Assembly: GCA_958441075.1 (NCBI GenBank)
Contig: CAUCBQ010000066.1
Span: 1 to 11,010, forward strand
DNA from: an uncultured Clostridiaceae bacterium
GTDB lineage: Bacteria > Bacillota > Clostridia > Lachnospirales > Lachnospiraceae
Length of the DNA stretch: 11,010 nucleotides
Direction: 5' to 3'
Both the position numbers and the translations under genes were made by a program. The notes below the pieces were generated by a model. That model was not told the origin of the DNA. It saw nothing but the letters and a program-made list of their open reading frames with translations, and did not search any database. This document shows, in pieces, positions 1-5,696 of this stretch. The stretch's first letter is position 1. Each line of letters starts with the position of its first letter.

Positions 1-42
1 GAAAAGGGTAATCAATCTACATTATGGAATGAAAAAGCGTAA
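1..42 (+). CDS. Possible 3' end of an upstream gene (partial)
   Basis: Reading from base 1, frame 1 is open for 13 codons (EKGNQSTLWNEKA) and stops at TAA 40-42. That stop overlaps the ribosome binding site (AAGGAG, from 41) of the next gene, a common operon arrangement. Frame 2 is also open, to a TGA at 59-61, so the frame choice is uncertain. The piece is too short to assign a function, and it may simply be non-coding leader. Confidence 0.3.
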   Translation, partial: EKGNQSTLWNEKA

Positions 43-53
43 GGAGAATCATT

Positions 54-962
54 ATGGCTGAAATACTGATGAAGGCGGCGGCCTTTGTTGCGATCATTTT
101 TATGGGATATCTGCTGAGAAAAAAAGGATTTTTTAAAGAAGAGGATTTTCATGTGCTTTCAAAGATCGTTCTGAAAATAACCCTTCCGGCTGCTATTGTA
201 GCTAATTTTTCCGGTGCAGATCTTAGGGCGTCTCTGCTGATTTTGTCTGTTCTCGGTTTGGGAGGCGGACTGATTCTTATGGCGGCAGCTTATCTGGCGG
301 CCGGAAAGAATCGGGAGGAGAAAGCATTTTTTGTGTTAAACACTTCAGGTTACAATATAGGAAATTTCACCATGCCGTTTGCCCAGAGCTTTCTGGGGCC
401 CGCAGGCGTGATTACGACCAGTCTTTTTGATACGGGAAATGCCTTTATCTGTCTGGGAGGCGCTTACAGCGTGGCAAAGATGGTAAAGGGCGGAGAGGGA
501 AAAATCTCCCTGATTCCGATTGTAAAGACGCTGGTCCGCTCCATACCCTTTGACGCCTATGTGATTATGACGGCCCTGTCCCTGCTTCACATCAGCCTTC
601 CGGCTCCGGTGATTACATTTTCCGGGGTAGTAGCAGGGGCGAATGCCTTTATGGCAATGCTGATGATGGGAGTGGGATTTAAAATTTCCGGGGACACCAG
701 CCAGAAGGGCAAGATTGTAGAGATACTGGCAGTGCGCTACAGCATCTCTATTGCGGTGGCTGCAGCCCTGTATTTTCTTATGCCTCTTCCTCTGGAATAC
801 CGTCAGGCTCTGGCGATTCTGCCTTTAAGCCCCATTGCATCTGCAGCACCGGCCTTTACCGCAGATTTAAAAAGCGATTTTGGCCTTGCAAGCGCAGTCA
901 ATTCTATTTCCATTGTGATCAGTATTGTGCTGATTACAGCGACTTTACTGGTAATTCTTTAA
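54..962 (+). CDS. AEC (auxin efflux carrier) family permease
   Basis: A 302-residue integral membrane protein of the AEC family, which exports or exchanges small organic anions such as malate. The substrate of this member cannot be read from sequence. Hydrophobic segments cover nearly the whole length (about residues 5-22, 35-52, 60-83, 98-115, 118-142, 165-182, 186-208, 224-243, 247-270, 280-302), matching the roughly ten-helix fold and usual 300-320 residue length. Family-like features are the polar, Gly/Pro-broken segment NIGNFTMP (101-108) and FDTGNA (125-130) in the first half, and MMGVGF (204-209) in the second. The ATG at 54 sits 7 bases after AAGGAGA (41-47), supporting this start. 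The gene is complete. It may be second in an operon, because an upstream frame appears to end within its ribosome binding site. Confidence 0.88.
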   Translation: MAEILMKAAAFVAIIFMGYLLRKKGFFKEEDFHVLSKIVLKITLPAAIVANFSGADLRASLLILSVLGLGGGLILMAAAYLAAGKNREEKAFFVLNTSGYNIGNFTMPFAQSFLGPAGVITTSLFDTGNAFICLGGAYSVAKMVKGGEGKISLIPIVKTLVRSIPFDAYVIMTALSLLHISLPAPVITFSGVVAGANAFMAMLMMGVGFKISGDTSQKGKIVEILAVRYSISIAVAAALYFLMPLPLEYRQALAILPLSPIASAAPAFTADLKSDFGLASAVNSISIVISIVLITATLLVIL

Positions 963-1051
963 ATTTCTGATACAGGGTGTATAACCTGCAAAGAAGAGGG
1001 TATAATGAGATTATCACCAAAGAGAAAATAAATACTTATCCTCCCCTTTTT

Positions 1052-1095
1052 AACCGGTTTCGGCGCGCACAGATGCGTTTCGGGGCCGGTTTTTT
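1052..1095 (+). terminator. Candidate intrinsic terminator after the AEC gene
   Basis: AACCGG (1052-1057) pairs with CCGGTT (1086-1091). An inner stem CGCA/TGCG (1066-1069 with 1074-1077) closes on a CAGA loop. The T tract 1090-1095 follows and partly overlaps the outer arm. It lies 90 bases after the permease stop and before the promoter of the next gene. The large internal loop makes it weaker than a textbook terminator. Confidence 0.55.
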
Positions 1096-1134
1096 GCTGC
1101 GGTCAGCTTATTTTTGCTGCATCAGGCCCATTTC

Positions 1135-1163
1135 TTGACTTTTTTACCGGGGTAGTGTACCAT
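1135..1163 (+). promoter_or_regulatory. Sigma-A-type promoter of the dihydrouridine synthase gene
   Basis: TTGACT (1135-1140) is separated by 17 bases from TACCAT (1158-1163). The inferred start of transcription is about 25 bases before the ATG at 1196. The ribosome binding site AAGGAGA (1181-1187) falls within this short leader. A terminator just upstream and this promoter together suggest the gene is its own transcription unit. Confidence 0.6.
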
Positions 1164-1195
1164 ACTGGGAGCATAAATCAAAGGAGAATACCGTT

Positions 1196-2140
1196 ATGAA
1201 ATTTTACCTTGCTCCCATGGAGGGAGTGACAGGATATATATATAGAAATGCCTATCATGCCCATTTTTGTCCTATGGATAAATATTTTACCCCCTTTCTG
1301 GCCCCAAAGCATGACGGCAGGTTCAGTCACAGAGAGAAGAATGATATTTTGCCGGAGCATAATGCGGGGATGTATACAGTGCCTCAGATTCTAACTGCAA
1401 ACAGTGAGGATTTTCTGAGGGCGGCAGGAGAACTGAAGGAATATGGCTACAGAGAGGTGAACCTGAATCTGGGATGTCCTTCCGGCACCGTAGCAGCTAA
1501 GGGAAAGGGAGCGGGATTTTTGAGAGATCCTGAGGGGCTGGAGGTGTTTTTGGGGCAGGTCTGTGAGGGAATGGAGCGCCTGGGAATGGAGCTTTCAGTG
1601 AAAACGAGGTTGGGAATCGAGGATGCAGAGGAATTTCACAGGCTTCTTTCTATTTATAACCGTTTTCCGCTGAAGGAGCTGATCGTTCATCCAAGGGTAT
1701 TAAAGGATTTTTATAAATATCATCCAAGAATGGAGGCATTTGCCTGGGGCTTTGAAAACAGTACGGCTCCGGTGTGCTATAACGGAGATATCGTTGACCG
1801 GAAATCCTATGAACGTCTTACATCTGAATATCCGGCTCTGGATGCGGTGATGATCGGAAGAGGGCTGCTGGCAGATCCTTTTCTCATCGAAGCTTTTTCA
1901 GGGACTACAGGGGTGAAAGAGGAGAAAACACAAAAGAAGCGTCTGGAAGATTTTCACAGACAGCTTCTGGAAGGATACTGTGAAACCATGTCGGGGGATA
2001 AAAACGTACTGTTCAAGATGAAAGAACTGTGGGCTCACATGATCCGTTTTGATCCGGACTGGGAGCCTTATATAAAGAAAATCCGCAAGGCCCAGCGCCT
2101 GGCGGAATATAAGATCATAGTCGATCAGATGTTCAGATAG
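1196..2140 (+). CDS. tRNA-dihydrouridine synthase family protein
   Basis: A 314-residue FMN-dependent enzyme of the Dus family, which reduces uridines in tRNA to dihydrouridine using NADPH in the cytoplasm. The N-terminal half is a TIM barrel. It starts with the FMN-binding loop APMEGVT (6-12). Next comes NLNLGCPS (89-96), with the likely catalytic Cys94, then SVKTRLG (134-140), with FMN-contacting Lys136, and the VHPR loop (164-167). YNGDI (195-199) and IGRGLLADP (220-228) form the phosphate-binding end. The C-terminal helical part (about 235-314) is the tRNA-binding domain. Length and motif order fit the family. HPR in place of the common HGR loop, and the divergent active-site region, prevent a confident DusA/B/C label. 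The start is supported by AAGGAGA with the ATG 8 bases later. Confidence 0.92.
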   Translation: MKFYLAPMEGVTGYIYRNAYHAHFCPMDKYFTPFLAPKHDGRFSHREKNDILPEHNAGMYTVPQILTANSEDFLRAAGELKEYGYREVNLNLGCPSGTVAAKGKGAGFLRDPEGLEVFLGQVCEGMERLGMELSVKTRLGIEDAEEFHRLLSIYNRFPLKELIVHPRVLKDFYKYHPRMEAFAWGFENSTAPVCYNGDIVDRKSYERLTSEYPALDAVMIGRGLLADPFLIEAFSGTTGVKEEKTQKKRLEDFHRQLLEGYCETMSGDKNVLFKMKELWAHMIRFDPDWEPYIKKIRKAQRLAEYKIIVDQMFR

Positions 2141-2143
2141 CAG

Positions 2144-2194
2144 CCCCCCATAAAATGGAGGGAGCCGGCAGAAAAAGGGGGGAATCTGCCGGCT
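2144..2194 (+). terminator. Paired hairpins after the dihydrouridine synthase gene; terminator-like but without a T tract
   Basis: Just 3 bases after the stop codon, CCCCCCA (2144-2150) can pair with TGGAGGG (2156-2162), with one C-A mismatch and a TAAAA loop. Directly next to it AGCCGGCAG (2163-2171) pairs perfectly with CTGCCGGCT (2186-2194). The second hairpin's loop contains GGGGGG (2177-2182), which could instead pair with the C6 run (2144-2149) to form a pseudoknot. No T run follows, so this may be a 3'-end stabiliser or a Rho-dependent or weak terminator rather than a standard intrinsic one. Confidence 0.5.
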
Positions 2195-2278
2195 TAGGTA
2201 TGAAAAAGTGTCTTCCTGTATGGTAAAAGGTTTCATCAACCTTACGAATATAATATACTGCATAAATGTGGACAAAGT

Positions 2279-2307
2279 TTGATCAGACGCTAAATAAATA
2301 ATAAAAT
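2279..2307 (+). promoter_or_regulatory. Candidate distal promoter of the greA-regulator pair
   Basis: TTGATC (2279-2284), a 17-base spacer, then TAAAAT (2302-2307). The inferred leader to the ATG at 2433 would be about 120 bases. The surrounding 2200-2432 stretch is AT-rich and I see no gene in it. AAGGTT-N5-AACCTT (2227-2243) is a perfect short inverted repeat followed by a TATAAT (2249-2254) without a good -35 box. Confidence 0.45.
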
Positions 2308-2381
2308 TATTAAAAGGAAAATGAAGAGAATCTTAAGGGAAGTTAATTTTCAAAATCCATGCACGCACAAACGTAATTTTG

Positions 2382-2390
2382 TGGTAAAAT
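2382..2390 (+). promoter_or_regulatory. Candidate proximal extended -10 promoter for greA
   Basis: TGGTAAAAT matches an extended -10 (TGn plus TAAAAT at 2385-2390) but has no recognisable -35 hexamer at the right distance. It would give a leader of about 35 bases containing the ribosome binding site AAGGAG (2420-2425) ahead of the ATG at 2433. Together with the site at 2279 it suggests tandem promoters. Confidence 0.35.
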
Positions 2391-2432
2391 AAATATGTCA
2401 ACCAAAAGACACAGAAGGTAAGGAGCAGGAAC

Positions 2433-2936
2433 ATGTTTGACAATCTCACAAAAAGCGATATAGAAAAGATGCAGCAGGAGATCGAATACCGTAAGCTGGT
2501 GGTCCGCAGGGAGGCGCTGGAGGCGGTGAAGGAGGCAAGAGCCCATGGAGATCTGAGCGAAAATTTTGAATACAAGGCGGCCAAGCAGGATAAAAATCGA
2601 AATGAGAGCCGCATACGCTATCTGGAAAAAATGATAAAGACAGCCAGAATCATTTCTGATGAATCAAAGGCTGATGAGGTAGGGCTGGGAGACCGGGTGG
2701 AGCTGTATATCCCTGATGAAGATGAAACAGAAACCTATAAGCTGGTTACAACTGTGAGAGGGAATTCCTTAAAGGGGCTCATAAGCATTGATTCGCCTCT
2801 TGGAAAAGCGATCAAAGGCAGGAAAGCGGGGGAGCGGGTTTATATAAAGGTAAACGACCGTTTTGGCTATGAGGCGGAGATACGTTCCATAGATAAGACG
2901 GCAGAAGAGGAGGAAGAGGTTCTCAGGAGCTATTAA
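2433..2936 (+). CDS. greA: GreA/GreB-family transcription elongation factor
   Basis: A 167-residue transcript cleavage factor that enters the secondary channel of RNA polymerase and stimulates cutting of backtracked RNA. Residues 1-75 form the antiparallel coiled-coil domain. Its tip carries the family signature AHGDLSENFEYKAA (37-50), with the two acidic residues expected to hold the catalytic metal, Asp40 and Glu43. The C-terminal FKBP-like domain is recognisable from GLGDRVELY and from the hallmark SPLGKAIKGRKAGE (around 126-139). Length is near the usual 158-165 residues, with a short acidic tail (EEEEE near 158-162) added. The ATG follows AAGGAG with 7 bases between. The gene overlaps in function with the next one: its last codons carry the ribosome binding site of the BTAD regulator. 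A GreA paralog rather than the main copy is possible. Confidence 0.92.
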   Translation: MFDNLTKSDIEKMQQEIEYRKLVVRREALEAVKEARAHGDLSENFEYKAAKQDKNRNESRIRYLEKMIKTARIISDESKADEVGLGDRVELYIPDEDETETYKLVTTVRGNSLKGLISIDSPLGKAIKGRKAGERVYIKVNDRFGYEAEIRSIDKTAEEEEEVLRSY

Positions 2937-2937
2937 A

Positions 2938-4128
2938 ATGGGGGTGTGGCAGATGAGCGAAAAGGCAGAGTGTTTGAAGGTGTATATGATGGGAAGTGTT
3001 TCCGCTGAGTATGCAGGACGGGTTCTTCCCGTAGGCGGCGTGCTGTCAGGCCGGGTGCTTCAGCTGCTTCTGATCCTTTTGTACTACCATGACAAGGGCA
3101 TCAGCCGGGAAGAGCTTCTGGATATGATGTATGGAAACGGCGAATATGCCAATCCTTCCGGCAGTCTCAGGGGACTGGTATACCGTCTGAGGAAGATTCT
3201 GGGAGAATATCTGCCCCCGGGTGAATATATCCATAAAGAGGAGGGGGTTTACTGTTGGAACCATGAGCTTGTAAATGTGTATGTAGATGCAAGGGATTTT
3301 GAGAATAAAGCTGCCAGAGCTCTGGACAGCAGGGATGAGGAAGCGCTTCGCAGTGCCTGTGCCCTTTATAAGGGGGAATTTCTGGCCCAGATGGCAGGTG
3401 AAAACTGGATTACAGTAGTAAGCGTCCGCTGTCAGGAGCTCTATTTTCAGTGCCTTCGGAGCCTGAATGGGAAAATGAGAGAGAAAAAGGAGTATCCGGA
3501 GCTTCTGAAAATAATAAATGCGGCCTGCGAGATGTACCCCTATGAGGAATGCCAGATTATGAAAATAGACTGCCTGATTTCCATGAAGAGGTTCAGGGAG
3601 GCTATGAAGGTATATAAATGGGTTGTGGGGCAGTATTTTGAGGAGCATGGGCTTCCGCCTTCAGAGCGAATGCTGGAGCGTTTCAGAATCATGAGCAACC
3701 AGATACGCTATACTGCAGATATGGTTCATGATGTGCGGGAAAGCCTGAAGGAGATGGAAGCAGCCCAGGGACCGTATTACTGCTCCTACCCCTCCTTCAT
3801 CGACTGTTTCCGGTTTGTGAACCGTCTTCGGGAGCGGATTGATTTTGAAAGGGTTCTTATCTGCGTATTTCTTCTGGACGCCAGAGGAAAGGCGTTGGAT
3901 TATGAAAGCCAGCTTCAAAAGGAGGCTTCCGTCCAGCTGCGTCTGGCTATTGGCAGTTCCCTGCGAAAAGGAGATATCTTTACCTGCTACAGTCCGGGGC
4001 AGTATCTGATTCTCCTCAATGGAGCGGCAGAGGAGGATTGCAGGGAGATCTTTGGGAGGATTGAGAGCCGGCTTCAATACTGGGAATACTGGCGCAGAAT
4101 ACGCTTAAAATATGAAGTTCTGGAATAG
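2938..4128 (+). CDS. BTAD (SARP-like) transcriptional regulator with a GGDEF-like C-terminal domain
   Basis: A 396-residue putative DNA-binding regulator. Residues about 12-118 resemble the OmpR/SARP winged helix: KVYMMGSVSAEYAGR, the helix-turn-helix stretch SREELLDMMYG (56-66), and SLRGLVYRLRKIL (76-88). Residues about 119-255 form the helical bacterial transcriptional activator domain (BTAD), starting at VDARDFENKA and including the TPR-like helices around CQIMKIDCLISMKRFREAM. After a linker, residues about 283-396 fit a degenerate GGDEF/cyclase-like fold: RKGD (343-346) followed in exact register by SPGQY (352-356) where GGDEF would be. The start at 2938 is one base after the greA stop. 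It is preceded by AGGAG (2925-2929, inside greA) at 8 bases, implying translational coupling. ATG 2953 (MSEKAE) after GGGGGTG is an alternative. Target genes are unknown. Confidence 0.85.
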   Translation: MGVWQMSEKAECLKVYMMGSVSAEYAGRVLPVGGVLSGRVLQLLLILLYYHDKGISREELLDMMYGNGEYANPSGSLRGLVYRLRKILGEYLPPGEYIHKEEGVYCWNHELVNVYVDARDFENKAARALDSRDEEALRSACALYKGEFLAQMAGENWITVVSVRCQELYFQCLRSLNGKMREKKEYPELLKIINAACEMYPYEECQIMKIDCLISMKRFREAMKVYKWVVGQYFEEHGLPPSERMLERFRIMSNQIRYTADMVHDVRESLKEMEAAQGPYYCSYPSFIDCFRFVNRLRERIDFERVLICVFLLDARGKALDYESQLQKEASVQLRLAIGSSLRKGDIFTCYSPGQYLILLNGAAEEDCREIFGRIESRLQYWEYWRRIRLKYEVLE

Positions 4129-4131
4129 GGA

Positions 4132-5307
4132 TCAGGAAATATCAAAACCGCGGATTTTTGGGGAAGCGCCGTAGCGGCCTTCCAGATACTGCTTGCCGTA
4201 GGCCTCGTCATTTCTGGGGATGAGGCCGTTTTCTTTTTTATAGGAAGAAAGAGGATATACAACCCCGTCCCTTCCTTCCGGACGGCAGCACAGATAGATT
4301 TCATCTCTGCGCATGAGGGCAGGAGTGAGGATGGCGGTATTATGGGCTGTAAAAAACAGCTGGGCATTGCGGGGATTTTTCTCACGATCTTTGTACAGCT
4401 GGATGATATGGCGGAGCAGATGAGGGTGAAGAACCTGATCCAGATCATCTGCCATGAGAAGTGTTCCCAGATCCAGGCTTTGAAGGATGGAGGGAAGAAG
4501 GCAGAGAAGCTTTCTGGTTCCTGCTGATTCCTCCTCATAGGATACCTGAAAGGAAAAACCGCCGGGCTGGCCATGGGTGAGCATGAGGGATCGGGGAGAA
4601 GAGCCGGTTTCTCTGTAAAAGGCGTAATCCTGAATATCCAGACCTATTTCCTGAAGAAGACGGCACAGCCGTTCTTTTTTTTCGCCGTCCTCAGGAAGAG
4701 AGGGAGGTTCAGAGAGCTCTTGTGAGCGGAAGAAGGCAGCGCGGGAAAACCAGGCAGCCGCCGCATGGATACAGGGAGAGGCAGAGCGTCCGGTAAGAAG
4801 GGGGAGAAGAGGAGTAGAGCCGGGAACTGCCGTCAGTCTCAAATCACCTGCCGCTGCTCCCAGATGGATGCTGCCGGGGGTGCGGCTGAAGAGAATACCT
4901 GCATCTTCTGTACCCGGCTGCCCGTAAAACATATGTTCCTCCTGAATAGCTCCATTGAGAAGCTGAAGCTGGTAACGGAACAGATAGGAGCTGTTTCTGA
5001 AAAGCAGATCAAAGCTTACAGGGGTTTCGGCGCCTTTCGGGTCCAGACGGCAGAAATTGTGGGAGGAGGACTGGACGAGAGAGTAGTCCCGATCCATAAA
5101 ACGGCACAGGCCCCAGAGGCTTTCCAGGACAGAGGATTTGCCGCAGCCATTGGGCCCATAGAGGGCAATGACAGGAAGAAAGAGCTCTCCGTCTCCTGGG
5201 GCCGTCAGAAGAGAGGCCCTGTGCTCATTGATCGGTGCGGGAAACAGATCCAGGATCATTTCACTTTTAAATAAACGGTAGTTTTTTAAAATAAACTGAT
5301 TCAGCAT
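4132..5307 (-). CDS. AAA/ABC-type ATPase of the COG1106 (AAA_15/AAA_21) group
   Basis: A 391-residue soluble ATPase with an ABC/SMC-like fold. It opens with LNQFILKNYRLFKSE, typical of this group. Walker A GPNGCGKS lies at 51-58, an ABC-like signature ESAGTRKL at 260-267, Walker B LLMADDLDQVLHP at 283-295, and the H-loop FTAHN (His322) at 319-323. The C-terminus has the family ending Y-L-E-G-R-Y-G-A (374-381). In Walker B the usual DE pair is DD (287-288). Relatives occur alone or beside RloB-type nucleases in defence loci. No such partner is present here, so no role is claimed. The chosen start is the ATG at 5307, 10 bases after AAAGGAGG; an upstream in-frame TTG (5343) has no ribosome binding site. 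The gene converges on the BTAD gene with 3 bases between stops. Confidence 0.85.
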   Translation of the reverse strand: MLNQFILKNYRLFKSEMILDLFPAPINEHRASLLTAPGDGELFLPVIALYGPNGCGKSSVLESLWGLCRFMDRDYSLVQSSSHNFCRLDPKGAETPVSFDLLFRNSSYLFRYQLQLLNGAIQEEHMFYGQPGTEDAGILFSRTPGSIHLGAAAGDLRLTAVPGSTPLLPLLTGRSASPCIHAAAAWFSRAAFFRSQELSEPPSLPEDGEKKERLCRLLQEIGLDIQDYAFYRETGSSPRSLMLTHGQPGGFSFQVSYEEESAGTRKLLCLLPSILQSLDLGTLLMADDLDQVLHPHLLRHIIQLYKDREKNPRNAQLFFTAHNTAILTPALMRRDEIYLCCRPEGRDGVVYPLSSYKKENGLIPRNDEAYGKQYLEGRYGASPKIRGFDIS

Positions 5308-5317
5308 AACCGTACAG

Positions 5318-5325
5318 CCTCCTTT
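5318..5325 (-). promoter_or_regulatory. Ribosome binding site that fixes the ATPase start
   Basis: On the minus strand AAAGGAGG ends 10 bases before the ATG at 5307-5305. This is a near-perfect Shine-Dalgarno sequence. It argues against the longer reading that begins at TTG 5343, which would start inside one of the repeated 16-bp sites and place this ribosome binding site within coding sequence. Confidence 0.8.
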
Positions 5326-5326
5326 T

Positions 5327-5342
5327 GTGAGAAAAAAACTCA
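5327..5342 (-). repeat. Operator-like 16-bp site, copy 1 (promoter-distal leader)
   Basis: GTGAGAAAAAAACTCA on the plus strand, containing the inverted repeat TGAG-N7-CTCA. It lies just upstream of the ATPase ribosome binding site, roughly +10 to +25 relative to the predicted transcription start. An identical copy begins 64 bp away on the other side of the promoter. Confidence 0.6.
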
Positions 5343-5358
5343 ATATATATCTGAATAT

Positions 5359-5387
5359 ATCTTACCATGAGCCGGGAAAAAGTTCAA
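5359..5387 (-). promoter_or_regulatory. Promoter of the ATPase gene
   Basis: Read on the minus strand: TTGAAC (-35, 5387-5382), a 17-base spacer, then TAAGAT (-10, 5364-5359). Predicted start is near 5352, giving a leader of about 45 bases. It is bracketed by the two identical 16-bp sites, with one abutting the -35 side and one in the leader. Confidence 0.6.
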
Positions 5388-5390
5388 TAC

Positions 5391-5406
5391 GTGAGAAAAA
5401 AACTCA
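5391..5406 (-). repeat. Operator-like 16-bp site, copy 2 (upstream of -35)
   Basis: Exact copy of the sequence at 5327-5342, in the same orientation. It sits 3 bases upstream of the -35 box of the ATPase promoter. The 64-bp period is close to six helical turns, so both sites face the same side of the DNA. Confidence 0.6.
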
Positions 5407-5608
5407 TAAGATTTCATGGAAGAAAGTAACGTTTTTCTCTCGCTGTAAACACATTCCTATTGAAAAAGGAAAAATTTACATTATTTCAAAAAACAGGATG
5501 TAACTAATCCGAAATAACGCTTTATATAACGCCGTATTTGATATGATGAATGCAGGCAGAATCAGTGCATCTGAAAATAAATTAATCTTTTTTTAATAAA
5601 ACCTTAAT
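5407..5608. other. AT-rich intergenic stretch with no recognisable gene
   Basis: I see no coding sequence here. Weak features only: TTCCT/AGGAA (5454-5458 with 5467-5471), TTACAT/ATGTAA (5476-5481 with 5498-5503), a repeated ATAACGC (5514-5520 and 5526-5532), and single GTAAC motifs at 5426 and 5500 that resemble the TTGTAAC boxes closer to the surface-protein promoter. It could be an upstream activating region for that gene. Confidence 0.5.
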
Positions 5609-5642
5609 TTGTAACCAGATTGTAACTGATGAATGTTATAAT
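5609..5642 (+). promoter_or_regulatory. Surface-protein promoter with two activator-like boxes
   Basis: TGTTATAAT (5634-5642) is an extended -10 with a perfect TATAAT (5637-5642). No good -35 hexamer exists at 16-18 bases. Instead two TTGTAAC boxes (5609-5615 and 5620-5626) lie 11 bp apart over the -35 region. That is the arrangement of OmpR/PhoB-type response-regulator sites. The leader to the ATG at 5697 is about 48 bases and carries AGGAG (5685-5689) with 7 bases of spacing. Confidence 0.55.
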
Positions 5643-5696
5643 CTGCCCATACAGATAAAAATGTCTGTGAAAATTTTAAAAGAGAGGAGAAGAAGT

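Noticed and set aside
1001..1095. Possible small RNA between a TATAAT (1001-1006) and the terminator at 1052-1095
   Set aside because: No -35 element at a suitable distance and no conserved structure visible; the TATAAT is part of a small palindrome (ATAAT-GAG-ATTAT).
1090..1126. Imperfect direct repeat TTTTTGCTGC..TCAG, twice at about 20-base spacing
   Set aside because: Short, only two copies, and partly made of the terminator's T tract; probably chance or a minor duplication.
2321..2392. 23-codon open frame starting MKRILREV
   Set aside because: The only purine-rich motif is 3 bases from the ATG, too close to serve as a ribosome binding site. The composition looks non-coding and it overlaps the greA promoter region.
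5305..5343. Longer ATPase start at TTG 5343
   Set aside because: It would begin within one of the repeated 16-bp sites, lacks a ribosome binding site, and would swallow the strong AAAGGAGG that serves the ATG at 5307.
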